A stretch of 64,000 bases of DNA from Coenobita brevimanus (taxonomy: Eukaryota; Arthropoda; Malacostraca; Decapoda; Coenobitidae). Positions 12,110 through 22,611 of this stretch are shown piece by piece. Numbering within the stretch: position 1 is the stretch's first letter; each line of letters opens with the position of its first letter. The stretch spans positions 15,171,010 to 15,235,009 of the forward strand of contig CM064681.1 of NCBI GenBank assembly GCA_032717465.1, given 5' to 3'. The position numbers were made by a program, and so were the translations under genes. The notes under the pieces were generated by a model that ran no database searches, was not told the origin of the DNA, and saw nothing but the letters and a program-made list of their open reading frames with translations.

Positions 12110-14060
12110 TTTAAACACCAGCACAGAACTTGTTAATACAACACAAGGATACACTAGCATACCCATACATCTATCCATCATCCAATCACCCCCCACCCCA
12201 CTTTTTTTTCCATGTGAGAGTGGGAGCCCGGTATTGGGCCACACAGGCCTGGCATTTAAGGTGAGGGTGCCAGCCTCACTCTCCCCTGAGTGGCATAATG
12301 TCAGCATCCCAGTAACCTCCTCGGTTGTAAACCTTTACCGGCTCCTTCCGGCTGGGGCATCTCAACCCGCTGAAACTCCAGGTGTCATTTGACCGTATGG
12401 TTACCACCCAACGTTGTCAATTATATCCTAGAATTTAAGAAATGGGTTGTCTCTTAGTGCACAATCACCTTAAGGCTGCACTCCAACAAGTGAATGGATG
12501 GTATGCGCCCCCACTTATCACATAAAGAAGTACACTTGTAAGTGATGTTGGAGAGTCTTCTTAAGCATCGTGAATACGGTCATTGGTATCAGCGTGCCCT
12601 TTCTTATTGTTGTCAGTACTATTAATTGTTACCTAAGGAAACACTGAAGCACTCACTATTTTAACCATGTTTTTGACAACACAACCATGTATTCTTTTAC
12701 CTGCTATTTTATTTTTTTAATAACAACACGGTTTCCACTACTAACATGGGAGAGGGTTCGACGCATTACTAAGGCAATGAGATCGACGAGGAAGCGATGT
12801 TGTGAAGTATGCCAAGGCAACAAAAACGGTGTCCAATGTTAACAGTAATGTTTGACCTACTTCACCTTAAAATACTTTCGACTTACCAAAATACATCAGT
12901 ATATTAAAGGTATTTTAGGCTTCTTCATCCCAACCATAATGTATTATTTGAAATACTTGCCTGCGCTAAGTGTATTAGGAAAAGACCACAATACGTCTCA
13001 TAAATGTATCTTATATTAGTTGTAATGCAGTTCGGGATATGTATTAATTTTTTTAGTTTTTATATTACTCCATTGCTTACAAATTACTTTACGTTCATCA
13101 TACCTGGATTAACGCCAGATGATTCTACTGCGGTCAAAGGAAACTGAGGGCACGAAACAATGTTACAAAATATCGCGATTAATGGTTTGGCAAGCATGAG
13201 GACTTTCGGATTGCATATCAGTTTGTGGCGAACGATTTTCTTCAGCTATGAGAGACACACCGCAGCTAAACTGATGACTATACTGTTTTTACTCTAACTT
13301 GGCCCAAAATTGTTGTCCCTACATCTGAAATGTTGAGCTGTAACAACAGATTAGCACTAGAATATCATGCTAGTCACGAAGAAGTACTATAGAATGAATG
13401 TAGAGCCATAACATGATCTTTTTCTAACACTGAGCTCTGTGAAATATGCGGAGAGGGACGAAAATCTAGGCCAGATTAGTGTGAAAGATCTTATAGTTTT
13501 CTTTCCCAAATCTGTTTAGAACAAAACACTGATAGTTACAGACGTAGCCGAGGGGTGTAATTTTATAGAGAAGGGTATTTGGTTAAATCGTCGATGGGAG
13601 GAGAGTCGCTAGGAGAGAGTAATGGTGAGGCGTGTGGGAGATAGTGTAGGCCTTCTCTGTTCCGTTATTCTCTTCGTTTTCTAAGTGGGATGATGAAACA
13701 GGCAGATTTAGGTCGACGGAGTTTATTAATGTGAGACTTTTACTAGAATAAAAGTTAAGATCTTTGCGTGACCCGTGTAGCCTATGGTTAGTAGCAGTTT
13801 ATGCTAGCTGCGGTCCTCCCACTTTACTCTCACTCTCCTACTCCCTATCGCTCTCTCCTTGTCTAACTCTTGTTCTATCCTGTCCTACCCTGTCTCACTC
13901 TGTTTGACACAGTCTTCTACTAACTCTTCCACATGTGATATCGGATTTATATTCCTCTCCAGCTCCGGCTAAAGTGTGTGGAACTGCGTGGGCGTACTTT
14001 TGTGCGTGTGTGTGTCTGTCACATTTCCCACACTTGATCAGAGGTGTTTGACATCCTTGA
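12110..14060. other. Intron sequence without recognised feature
   Basis: No gene or classified element was found between the imperfect repeats and the hAT-like element. The block 12215-12400, containing GTGAGGGTGCCAGCCTCAC, is GC-richer than its surroundings and may be an unclassified repeat. The start of the intron after exon 3 is at 11566. Confidence 0.5.
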
Positions 14061-14174
14061 TTCGTCTAGGCCAGGGGTGGGGAACGCCCGGCCTCCGGGG
14101 CGTATAGAGCCAGCAAGACCATTTGATCAGGCCCGCGAGGCAATTCATAAATGCAGTTTCATAAACTCATGAAC

Positions 14175-14175
<1 letters not shown>

Positions 14176-14247
<72 letters not shown>
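14176..14247. repeat. (TA)n microsatellite, left part
   Basis: An uninterrupted TA run abuts the left LTR; its other half is at 20655-20720. The gypsy element inserted inside this tract, so its target duplication cannot be told from the repeat. Confidence 0.95.
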
Positions 14248-14252
<5 letters not shown>

Positions 14253-15036
14253 CGGAACAGAGAAAGATAATGTATACTTTAAGTGAGAATACTAAAAATC
14301 ACTACTGTCCCGTAAAGTTCCAGGTTCAAAACAAAAGAGTTAGGTAAAATTACAAGTTAAAGTTTAATGCACAAACTAACAACAAAACGTTCAGGACTCA
14401 TAAGGATAATGTAATGGCAAAAAACAGGTTAAGTATATGGTTAACTGCAATAGCCTCTATTAACACGAAATTAGCAAGAGTAAATTTATCTAAGTCAGCC
14501 CTGATAAAATGAAAATACACTGGGTAATGCTCAGTTTATGCAAGATAAATTATTACAGATACAAAATATTATCAAAAATGACTGACATAGGAACACATTA
14601 ATCACAAAAACCTTACTAGGTCTAAGAATTAACACCTTACGCTACACAGTACAAGAAAAAATGCAACGACGGTTATACTCAAATTACACACAGCTGCTAG
14701 ATGGTTGGAGACTTCCTGAGCACGCACAATAATAACTGTACAGGGGAGGACAGAGATGTGAACAAAATGAGGAGCAGATCTAAGTGGCAATAATGCAGAG
14801 ACTGAGCTCATTGTATAGGGGCTAGCTGAGCTTGATACAACTTGTAAGAAGGACGCGCAAATGAAGCCATAGGGGACAAAGAGCTGACAATCCTACTCTG
14901 AACAACAGAAAGGACGACTTACTCTACTATAACGGTAGAAGGGGGGGACTGAGGCAGAACACGCTTGTGATCAAACATGCAGCATACTGTGCGTTAAAAT
15001 TACACAAAGGATGATGAAATCATAGGCTATGTAACA
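14248..15036 (-). repeat. 3' LTR of the Gmr1-like element
   Basis: 789 bp. On the coding strand it starts TGTTACATAGCC and ends GTTCCGTAA-TA, where the right LTR has GTTCCGTAACA. Directly repeated at 19866-20654. Confidence 0.95.
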
Positions 15037-15046
15037 CCTCCCCACA
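15037..15046 (-). other. Polypurine tract
   Basis: On the coding strand GTGGGGAGG directly precedes the 3' LTR start TGTTACATAG, which is where plus-strand DNA synthesis is primed in LTR elements. Confidence 0.75.
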
Positions 15047-15097
15047 AAGAGAAAGAAATTTACAAAGTAAATTTCTTATTACTCTAAAACAATCTGT

Positions 15098-18000
15098 CTA
15101 AAGTCTAGATAAGCAATCTGCAATAACATTTTCTTTCCCCTTGACATGTATGTCTAATGAATACTCCTGAAGAAGTAGACTCCATCTTGTCAATCTCTGA
15201 TTTTTATCTTTAAACTTACTAAGGAATTTCAGTGGGTTATGATCGGTATAAATGACTATGGGGTCAAAACCAGAACACAAATAAAATGAAAAATGCTGTA
15301 AACCCAAAATCAAGGCCAAAAGCTCTTTCTCAATAGTTGAGTAGTTCTTTTGAGGTGAAGTGAACTTCTTACTGTAATAAGATACAGGATGTTCAATACC
15401 CTGATCATCCTCTTGCAGCAAAACAGCCCCAGCTCCTGTATCACTTGCATCAACAGCCATCTTAAAAGGCTTAGCAAAATTTGGAGTAGCGAGCACTGGC
15501 TGACTTAATAGAATAGCTTTAAGTTTGTTGAAAGAGGATTCACAGTTATCGGTCCAGACAAATTTAACTCCCTTTTTCAGTAGGTCTGTAAGTGGTGATA
15601 CAAGAATTGAAAAGTTAAGAACAAATCTCCGGTAATAACCTACCATTCCCAAAAATCTTTGTAGCTCTTTCCTACTTTTAGGTCTGGGAAGATCACTTAT
15701 AACCTGAACCTTAGCTGCTGGTGGTGCAACATGTCCATCACCAATTACGTACCCAAGGTACTGAACTTTAGCTTGACCAAACTCACACTTTGATAAATTA
15801 GCTACAAGATTAGCCTGAACTAAACGCTCAAGAAATTTACTGACATGGCATAGGTGATCTTTCCAGTTGTCACTGAAGATTAATACATCATCAATATAAA
15901 CAACACACCCTGCCAAACCCTCTGTTACAACATTCATGAGCTTCTGAAATGTGGCTGGTGCATTCTTCATACCATATGGCATTACAGAACATGCAAAAGT
16001 CTTTCCTAGTGTTACAAAACATGAGATCTCCCTAGCACGTTCAGTCATAGGTACTTGCCAGTATCCCTTTAACAAATCAAACGTACTTATGTACCTAGCC
16101 TTTCCGATCTTGTCTATGCAATCTTCCACGCGAGGGAGAGGGTAAGTGTCTGTTTTGGTTATCTGATTAATACGTCTGTAGTCGATGCAAAGCCGCTGTG
16201 ACCCACCTGGCTTAGGGACTAGAGTGACAGGAGAACTCCACTCGCTCTGACATGGCTCAATCATCTTGTGGTCCAACAGGTAGCCAAGCTCCTTCTGGAT
16301 GAGAGGAACTTTCACTGGGTTCATACGGTAAGGAGGCAGTTTAATTGGCTTTGCGTCTCCAACATCGACATCATGCATCAACACAGTGGTTCTTCCTGGA
16401 GTGGCACGGAACACTTGCGGGTACTCCTGCAGTAATGCCGAAAACTCCTGCCTTTCCTCGGGAGGTAGATGAGAAAGCTTAGTCTGGAGATCATTCATGA
16501 TATCAGGATTCTTCCCCAAACTATCACTCAGGCTCATACTGCATGGGAGAGCTTCACTTGCAGACTCGGGTGGAACAGCTACAGTGCAGACTGGATTATT
16601 TTTGTCCCGCCTGTGATATAACTTTAGCATGTTGATGTGACATAGTTGCTTGCTCTTTCTACGATCTGGTGTGGCGATGACATAGTTGACATCACTGAGT
16701 TTCTTCTCCACGAAATAAGGACCACTAAACTTGGCTTGAAGAGGTTGCCCATGAACCAGTAGCAGAATCAAAACCTGATCTCCTGGCTGAAAGTGGCGTA
16801 ACCTTGACTTCTTATCATACCAAGTCTTCATCTTCTCCTGAGCAGCTCCTAAATTCTCTCTCGCCAGTTGTAAAGCAGTGGACAGCATTTCTTTGAACTT
16901 CATCACATACTCCAGCAGGTTGACGTCATCTTCCTCCGACAGCCAGCATTCCTTGAGTAACTTAAGGGGTCCTCTTACTTCATGGCCAAACAGTAGTTCA
17001 AAAGGTGAGAAGCCCAGTGATTCATTTGGAGATTCTCTTGCGGCAAACACAACGAATGGAAGACCTTTATCCCAGTCTTTCTGATGTTCCAAACGGTATT
17101 TCTTGAGCATCGATTTGAGTGTTTGATGATATCTCTCCAACACTCCTTGGGTCTGGGGATGGTAAGCTGAAGACGTGATCTGGGTGATGCCCAACTCTTT
17201 CAGAGACTGCTTGAAAACATTTGACATGAAATTACTTCCTCGGTCTGACTGTACCTCCTTGGGCAGACCAAACTTTGTGAAGAACCCTAGCATTTCCTTA
17301 ACCACGTTCTTTGCTGAGATATTTCTAAGTGGAATGGCTTCAGGATAACGAGTAGCCATATCAATCAGGGTCAACACATAAGAAAATCCTGAAGAAGTCT
17401 TAGGAAGAGGGCCCACAATATCCACCAACACACAGGTGAAAGGCGCCTCAAAAGGAGGAATGGGAACTAGAGGTGCAACCTTTTCGGTCTGATTACACTT
17501 CCCCACAACTTGACAGGTGTGACAAGACTTACAATACCAGGAAACATCCCTGAAGATACCTGGCCAGTAGAAGTGTTTCAAAATGCGTGCCACAGTCTTC
17601 CTCACTCCAAGGTGTCCTGCCAAACTGGAATCATGAGCCACTCTAATGATATCCTGCCTACAAACATGAGGGATGACAACTTGATGTACAACCTCCCATT
17701 CACAGTCGGCTGATACTGTTGGGAGTCTCCACTTCCTCATAAGTACTCCTGACTTTATATAATAACAAGTAGAAGCACCAGCTGACTCTTCCTCACTGCA
17801 AGCAGAGTTAGCTAGACCTTTCAACTCAGAGTCAGCAACCTGCAACTCAACCAACTCTTGACGAGACAAATTATCAACAGTACGGGGTACTGCCTCATCT
17901 GGTGAGTGGTCCAAATTAGCAAGAAAAGTGTCAGCTAGGATAACATCATCATCATTATCCTCTAAGTCACCAGTAACCTTAGACTTAGCCCTAGTGACAG

Positions 18001-18790
18001 CACATGCAGGGAACACATCAGGGACATCACAATCCTGGGACGCAGCCACTGGCTCACTAGACAACTGAGGAGCTGGACACACTTGACTTCCACCAATATC
18101 ATTTCCAAGTAAGAAAGTTACACCTGACATTGGGAGCGTCTCAACCAACCCAACCATAACGGAACCATTAACAAAACCAGACTCTAAATTCACTCTGCAC
18201 AGAGGGACAGAGAAGTAATTATTCCCTACGCCTTGTAAGATTACAGTTTCATCAAAGGAATTAACATTAGAGCCTAGAACACTGGTCAGCATAAGGGATT
18301 GGCAAGCACCTCTATCACGATATATTTTAACTGATTTCCTGTCATTACTGTCCAGAGGACTGACAAAACCATCAGACAGGAAATTAGCACATGAACTCTT
18401 GAGAGTGTCACCCACGTTACTGCTCAAAAGAGGAGCTTCATCATGAGGATTTAATTTACCCCTCAAAGCAGGTTCAGTTAACTCAGTTAAAGAAATCTGG
18501 GAACTCTCAAGGGTGGACACTAGACCAATTGACTGAATATTTAAAGACCCCTTTTTGTTCACATCACGCTGTCTCCTGAAACATTTCTCCGTAGTATGAC
18601 TAAGCTTACTACAATAAGTACATTTACTTTTCTGAAATCTAGAGGTGAAGCTGGTATTTACTTCCTGAGAAACATCATCTTTATTCTCTTTCCTGTTACC
18701 TGTACTCTGAGTAGAGGCAACGTACCTGGTACTTACTCTCAGCTTTCCCTTTTTCTTTAGAATATGTCTTGTGAGTGAGAACATATTCAT
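15098..18790 (-). CDS. Pol of Gmr1-like element: CCHC, protease, integrase, RT, RNase H
   Basis: An open frame of 1230 codons. A zinc knuckle CTYCSKLSHTTEKC is at residues 57-70 and strictly belongs to the end of Gag. The protease region is about 155-235: the active site reads YRDRGACQSL, where D-T/S-G-A is expected, and LLGNDIGG follows. The integrase HHCC finger is at about 386-426 (H386, H393, C423, C426). Integrase catalytic residues are D457 (LVDIVG), D516 (QSDRGS) and E552 (VLERYH), with a GPY motif near 690. The RT is about 800-1010 with ISTFDLLKGYWQVPM and YIDD at 965-968. RNase H is about 1105-1228 with AVDAS and YTDHN. The enzymes copy the element RNA to DNA and insert it. The first ~20 codons overlap gag in another frame, so the real pol start is not this ATG; a frameshift (programmed or mutational) near 18735 is needed. 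The protease change suggests loss of function. Confidence 0.93.
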   Translation of the reverse strand: MNMFSLTRHILKKKGKLRVSTRYVASTQSTGNRKENKDDVSQEVNTSFTSRFQKSKCTYCSKLSHTTEKCFRRQRDVNKKGSLNIQSIGLVSTLESSQISLTELTEPALRGKLNPHDEAPLLSSNVGDTLKSSCANFLSDGFVSPLDSNDRKSVKIYRDRGACQSLMLTSVLGSNVNSFDETVILQGVGNNYFSVPLCRVNLESGFVNGSVMVGLVETLPMSGVTFLLGNDIGGSQVCPAPQLSSEPVAASQDCDVPDVFPACAVTRAKSKVTGDLEDNDDDVILADTFLANLDHSPDEAVPRTVDNLSRQELVELQVADSELKGLANSACSEEESAGASTCYYIKSGVLMRKWRLPTVSADCEWEVVHQVVIPHVCRQDIIRVAHDSSLAGHLGVRKTVARILKHFYWPGIFRDVSWYCKSCHTCQVVGKCNQTEKVAPLVPIPPFEAPFTCVLVDIVGPLPKTSSGFSYVLTLIDMATRYPEAIPLRNISAKNVVKEMLGFFTKFGLPKEVQSDRGSNFMSNVFKQSLKELGITQITSSAYHPQTQGVLERYHQTLKSMLKKYRLEHQKDWDKGLPFVVFAARESPNESLGFSPFELLFGHEVRGPLKLLKECWLSEEDDVNLLEYVMKFKEMLSTALQLARENLGAAQEKMKTWYDKKSRLRHFQPGDQVLILLLVHGQPLQAKFSGPYFVEKKLSDVNYVIATPDRRKSKQLCHINMLKLYHRRDKNNPVCTVAVPPESASEALPCSMSLSDSLGKNPDIMNDLQTKLSHLPPEERQEFSALLQEYPQVFRATPGRTTVLMHDVDVGDAKPIKLPPYRMNPVKVPLIQKELGYLLDHKMIEPCQSEWSSPVTLVPKPGGSQRLCIDYRRINQITKTDTYPLPRVEDCIDKIGKARYISTFDLLKGYWQVPMTERAREISCFVTLGKTFACSVMPYGMKNAPATFQKLMNVVTEGLAGCVVYIDDVLIFSDNWKDHLCHVSKFLERLVQANLVANLSKCEFGQAKVQYLGYVIGDGHVAPPAAKVQVISDLPRPKSRKELQRFLGMVGYYRRFVLNFSILVSPLTDLLKKGVKFVWTDNCESSFNKLKAILLSQPVLATPNFAKPFKMAVDASDTGAGAVLLQEDDQGIEHPVSYYSKKFTSPQKNYSTIEKELLALILGLQHFSFYLCSGFDPIVIYTDHNPLKFLSKFKDKNQRLTRWSLLLQEYSLDIHVKGKENVIADCLSRL

Positions 18791-19784
18791 CAGCTAAAAC
18801 TGCAGCATCAGACAAATTATCTATTCTTTTCTCATCAAGATATAAGCTTACATCCTTACTAATACACCTCTTGAAGTCCTCCAGCAAAACCATCTGCTTA
18901 AATTTACCAAAATCAGAATCCACATTCTTAGAATTTAACCACTGCTCTAACAGATCTTCTTTGATTTTTGCATACTCAACATGGGATTGCTTATCTTGCT
19001 TGTAAGTTGTCCTAAATTTTACTCTATAAGCTTCAGGAACAAGCTCATAGGCCTTAAGAATCAAGCTCCTAACTACATCATAATTATCAGATTGATCCTG
19101 AGGCAAAGATGCATAAGTTACTTGAGCTTTGCCGGTGAGAACAGTTTGAAGGAGTACTGGCCAATACTTTTTAGGCCAATTAAAACATGTAGTTACCCTC
19201 TCAAACTGAAAATACTTTGTTATATCAGATTCATTAAAAGGAGGGACAAGTTTAACATTTTTAGCCACATCAAAATCATCAGAGCTAGATGATCCAGTTC
19301 CACCTTGTTTCATGCGATACTCATGGTCTGCCTGAATCCTAGCTAGTTAAATTTGTGCCTGAGCCTGTATCTGTGCCTCCTGAATCCGAGCCTGAGATTC
19401 AGCCTCCTTAGCATTTGCTTGAAATTCAGCCTCCTTAACACAAGCCTCCTTAGCCTGAGACTCAGCCTCCTTAGCATATGCTTGAAATTCAGCCTCCTTA
19501 GCACGGGCTTGAAATTCAGCTTCCTTCACACGAGCGTCCTGCAGGGCTAGCTGTAACTTAGCTATTTCAATCTGCGTTTACTCATTTGGAGGAGTTACAT
19601 TAAACAAGCTTTCATTAATCATGTCAACAATTTGATCTTTAGAATGATGAGAGCGAACAGCAATTCCCAATTGTTGAGCAACAAGCTTAAGTTCATTCTT
19701 TGTTCTGTTTTCTACATCACACACTGTTTGCACATTTGACAAAAAATCTTTGGCTTCATCAAGTGTAGTAATAGTAGACATCAT
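18696..19784 (-). pseudogene. Gag of Gmr1-like element, with two in-frame stops
   Basis: One frame runs from ATG at 19784 (MMSTITTLDEAKDFLSN) to 18696. TAA stops interrupt it at 19578-19580, after TPPNE, and at 19347-19349, after AQAQI. Between them lies a strongly repetitive coiled-coil-like stretch built of KEAEFQA/KEAESQA units. The last part, from 19313, contains KLVPPFNESDITKYFQFERV and WPVLLQTVLTGKAQ, a gag capsid-like helical region, and ends in the overlap with pol. The zinc knuckle is found in the pol frame. Gag would form the intracellular particle. Confidence 0.82.
19347..19545 (-). repeat. Internal KEAE[FS]QA heptad-type repeats in gag
   Basis: At least six copies of a 21-24-bp unit encoding KEAEFQA(N/R/Y)A or KEAESQA. 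Alanine and charged residues recur with heptad spacing, suggesting a coiled coil. Confidence 0.8.
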
Positions 19785-19865
19785 GAATAAATCACAGTCA
19801 GAAAATATCGAGCAATATCCTTATGATAATATCCTGAATATCCTGATATGAGGTCGCAAAATTTA

Positions 19866-20650
19866 TGTTACGGAACAGAGAAAGATAATGTACACTTTAA
19901 GTGAGAATACTAAAAATCACTACTGTCCCATAAAGTTCCAGGTTCAAAACAAAAGAGTTAGGTAAAATTACAAGTTAAAGTTTAATGCACAAACTAACAA
20001 CAAAACATTCAGGACTCATAAGGATAATGTAATGGCAAAAAACAGGTTAAATATATGGTTAACTGCAATAGCCTCTATTAACACGAAATTAGCAAGAGTA
20101 AATTTATCTAAGTCAGCCCTGATAAAATGAAAATACACTGGGTAATGCTCAGTTTATTCAAGATATATTATTACAGATACAAAATATTATCAAAAATGAC
20201 TGACATAAGAACACATTAATCACAAAAACCTTACTAGGTCTAAGAATTAACACCTTACGCTACACAGTACAAGAAAAAATGCAACAACAGTTATACTCAA
20301 ATTACACACAGCTGCTAGATGGTTGGAGACTTCCTGAGCACGCACAATAATAACTGTACAGGGGAGGACAGAGATGTGAACAAAATGAGGAGCAGATCTA
20401 AGTGGCAATAATGCAGAGACTGAGCTCATTGTATAGGGGCCAGCAGAGCTTGATACAACTTGTAAGAAGGATGCGCAAATGAAGCCATAGGGGACAAAGA
20501 GCTGACAATCCTACTCTGAACAACAGAAAGGATGACTTACTCTACTATAACGGTAGAAGAGAGGGACTGAGGCAGAACACGCTCGTGATCAAACATGCAG
20601 CATACTGTGCGTTAAAATTACACAAAGGATGATGAAATCATAGGCTATGT

Positions 20651-20654
<4 letters not shown>
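19866..20654 (-). repeat. 5' LTR of the Gmr1-like element
   Basis: 789 bp with complete TG...CA ends (TGTTAC...GTAACA). It should hold the promoter, but no clear TATA box was assigned. A primer-binding site was not recognised: the first internal bases on the coding strand, TAAATTTTGCGACCTC, lack the usual TGG. Confidence 0.95.

Positions 20655-20720
<66 letters not shown>
20655..20720. repeat. (TA)n microsatellite, right part
   Basis: An AT/TA run immediately follows the right LTR and is the partner of 14176-14247. Confidence 0.95.
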
Positions 20721-20723
<3 letters not shown>

Positions 20724-20883
20724 GTACTGGGCTACAGTTGATTTTAAGTTGATAATTTTGTATGGCCCGCAAATGATGTTAAAAATATCCTAATGGCCCT
20801 TAATAGGAGAAAGGTTCCCCACCCCTGATCTAGGCAAAAGGATGTGTTCTGTAACTCTTCCTGGAGAACTCAGACATAGCTCC

Positions 20884-21104
20884 CCTGGTGGACGGGAGTT
20901 CGCGCCTCGCTCGGGTTGCGAAAAGTTTCACTGATGAAGTGGGTGGTTACTGTCCCCCTTGAGCAAGGGGACGGGTGTGTGTGTGTGTGAAGGTCACAGC
21001 CTTGCCCTTAGATCGGACTATATGAGCTCTCAGCTCCCTTCCGGGAGGGTAAAAAGCTGACGATCACGACCATCAAGTGATCCTGCCCGACCCGGTGAAT
21101 TACA
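20884..21104 (+). mobile_element. tRNA-derived SINE, 5'-truncated copy
   Basis: Same family as 9876-10133 in the opposite orientation. It starts within the tRNA-like part (CTGGTGGACGGGAGTTCGCG) and ends GACCCGGTGAATTACA. It lies about 50 bp right of the hAT-like element. Confidence 0.75.
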
Positions 21105-21404
21105 TATTGTTACCTATAGCTATATAGTTACATACTGTACATATATTATTGCGTTATAAAATATTATGCCTACATATCGCTCTGTCACGCTCACTGTCGT
21201 ACCAGTGACAGTAAATATTGCCATAACATTAATGCATATTATTTACACATTACAATAAACATGTAACTAATTAAGTGAATTACATACCGTAATATTGGAA
21301 AAGTTACATAACTGTATGAGTATTGTACAACTGCAGTTACATCGTGTTAATGTTATTGTAGTTACATTTTAATGGAACTGTAACTCAAGTGTGACTGTAA
21401 CATA

Positions 21405-21570
21405 ACATTGTGTTAATGCACCTGTTACATAATGTTGTTTGCCATAAAACTGTAATTACATCTTGTTAATGCAACTGTTACATAACAGTGTTTGCCATAA
21501 AATTGTAGTTACAGCTTGTTAATGCAACTGTTACATAATTGTGTTGGCCATAAAACTGTAGTCACATCTT
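21405..21570 (+). repeat. 53-bp minisatellite, about three units
   Basis: Units begin TTGTTAATGCAACTGTTACA and contain GCCATAAAA; three near-identical units lie head to tail. More diverged TGTTACATAA/CTGTAAT motifs reach left to about 21270. Confidence 0.85.
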
Positions 21571-21910
21571 TTAGATACATATATTATTGTGTTATATTAT
21601 GCCTACAATAATTCTGTACAATGGCTACAAATTATCGAGAATAATTTCCCGTATTTTTTTCTAAATTTTAAAAGTTAGGGTAGAAGTGCTTGAACGATGT
21701 GTCTGAATCACTGCACATGTTAATAGTTATTTCACATTCTGATATCTCTTGGTTTCTCTTTGTTACCCCATCATGAGGTATGGGTATGGGGTGGGATAGC
21801 ACATGGATGAGTAACATATGGACAGATGGATTGATAAAGGATTGAAAATGATGATGATGACGCGGAGGAGGAGGATGGTACAGAAAAACAACAACAACAA
21901 CAACAGCAAA

Positions 21911-21916
21911 ATAATG

Positions 21917-21953
<37 letters not shown>

Positions 21954-21988
21954 TTTATTAGTATTGTTTTTGTTATTATTATTATTAC

Positions 21989-22034
<46 letters not shown>
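21911..22034. repeat. (AAT)n followed by (ATT)n: inverted trinucleotide tracts
   Basis: AAT units at 21911-21951 and ATT/TTA units at 21974-22034 are complementary and could form a hairpin. They lie about 95 bp before IR exon 4. Confidence 0.93.
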
Positions 22035-22035
<1 letters not shown>

Positions 22036-22128
22036 TCTAGCAATGACGACGTTAATGAAGACGACGATAATATTGACGAGAAAAGGATGATGATGGTGAT
22101 AATGATGATGATGCATACCTTATACTAG

Positions 22129-22228
22129 GCAAGTGTGAATACTACCTTGGGCGTGAAAAGCTGCTGCCTATGATGTCAAGCATGGCAGGGTCGAAGGGCA
22201 GTCCACTGGTCCCTGCTCTGAGTCACAG
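22129..22228 (+). CDS. IR exon 4 of window: S2 lobe, middle part
   Basis: A 100-nt exon between an acceptor ending TATACTAG (22128) and the donor TCACAG|GTAAAT (22229). It enters in phase 1 and leaves in phase 2. It encodes GKCEYYLGREKLLPMMSSMA and then GSKGSPLVPALSH, matching the G-x-x-SPL-P block seen in arthropod IR S2 lobes. It is separated from exon 3 by 10.6 kb holding an LTR retrotransposon. Its last bases and donor form the first unit of a ~38-bp minisatellite. Confidence 0.88.
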
Positions 22229-22611
22229 GTAAATATATTCTCACATTAATCAAACACTAAGTCAACCGGTAAATATTCTCACAACAATTGAATCACAGGA
22301 AAATATTCTCATATTATTTTATCACTTAGTCACAGATTCTCACATTTTTTTCCCACTGGGTCAAATAAGTATTCTTACATTATTTTATCAGCCACAGATA
22401 AAAATTCTCACACTTTCACGTTGTCTTCTCATTAAGTTACAGGGAAATCTTTACACATTACTTTATCTCTAAGCCACACGTCATTTTATCACTAAGACTC
22501 AAGTTAAATATTTTCATTTCATTTTATCACTGAGTTCCAAACAAGTATTCTCACAGTATTTTATCATTTACAGACAAACATTCTCAAACTGCTTCGTCAC
22601 TAAGTCAATCG
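22221..22611 (+). repeat. ~38-bp minisatellite containing the exon-4 splice donor, segment 1
   Basis: Units resemble GTCACAGGTAAATATTCTCA followed by CATCATTTTATCACTAA. The first unit includes the last 8 bases of IR exon 4 and its donor (TCACAG|GTAAAT). The array is split by LINE insertions; segments 2 and 3 are at 24656-24720 and 25892-26218. About 20 units in all, many diverged. Confidence 0.88.

Larger units (their letters stand above)
14248..20654 (-). mobile_element. Ty3/gypsy-type LTR retrotransposon with integrase before RT (Gmr1-like)
   Basis: Two direct LTRs of 789 bp (14248-15036 and 19866-20654) flank a 4.8-kb internal region coded on the minus strand: gag (broken) then pol. The LTRs differ at about 17-18 positions by hand count (roughly 2%), so the insertion is fairly recent. 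Pol is in the order protease, integrase, RT, RNase H, unlike ordinary gypsy elements (RT before integrase). It matches the Gmr1-like group described by Goodwin and Poulter from deuterostomes. A polypurine tract borders the 3' LTR. It lies in IR intron 3, antisense to the gene. Confidence 0.93.
14072..20827 (+). mobile_element. Non-autonomous hAT-like element interrupted by an LTR retrotransposon
   Basis: The left end CAGGGGTGGGGAACG (14072-14086) is inverted at the right end as GTTCCCCACCCCTG (to 20827). The flanking 8-bp duplications GTCTAGGC (14064-14071) and ATCTAGGC (20828-20835) match at 7 of 8 positions. Such ends and 8-bp duplications are typical of hAT elements. Without the gypsy insert and TA repeat only about 300 bp remain, with no coding capacity. 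It contains (TA)n tracts at 14176-14247 and 20655-20720. Confidence 0.85.

Noticed and set aside
12102..12392. 96-codon frame in IR intron 3
   Set aside because: No domain, no codon or splice evidence; may be part of an unclassified repeat.
14629..14811. 60-codon frame repeated at 20247-20429
   Set aside because: It lies wholly inside the two LTRs and is duplicated only because the LTRs are.
19840..19866. Primer-binding site after the 5' LTR
   Set aside because: The bases after the LTR lack the TGG expected to pair with a tRNA 3' CCA; no match I could defend.
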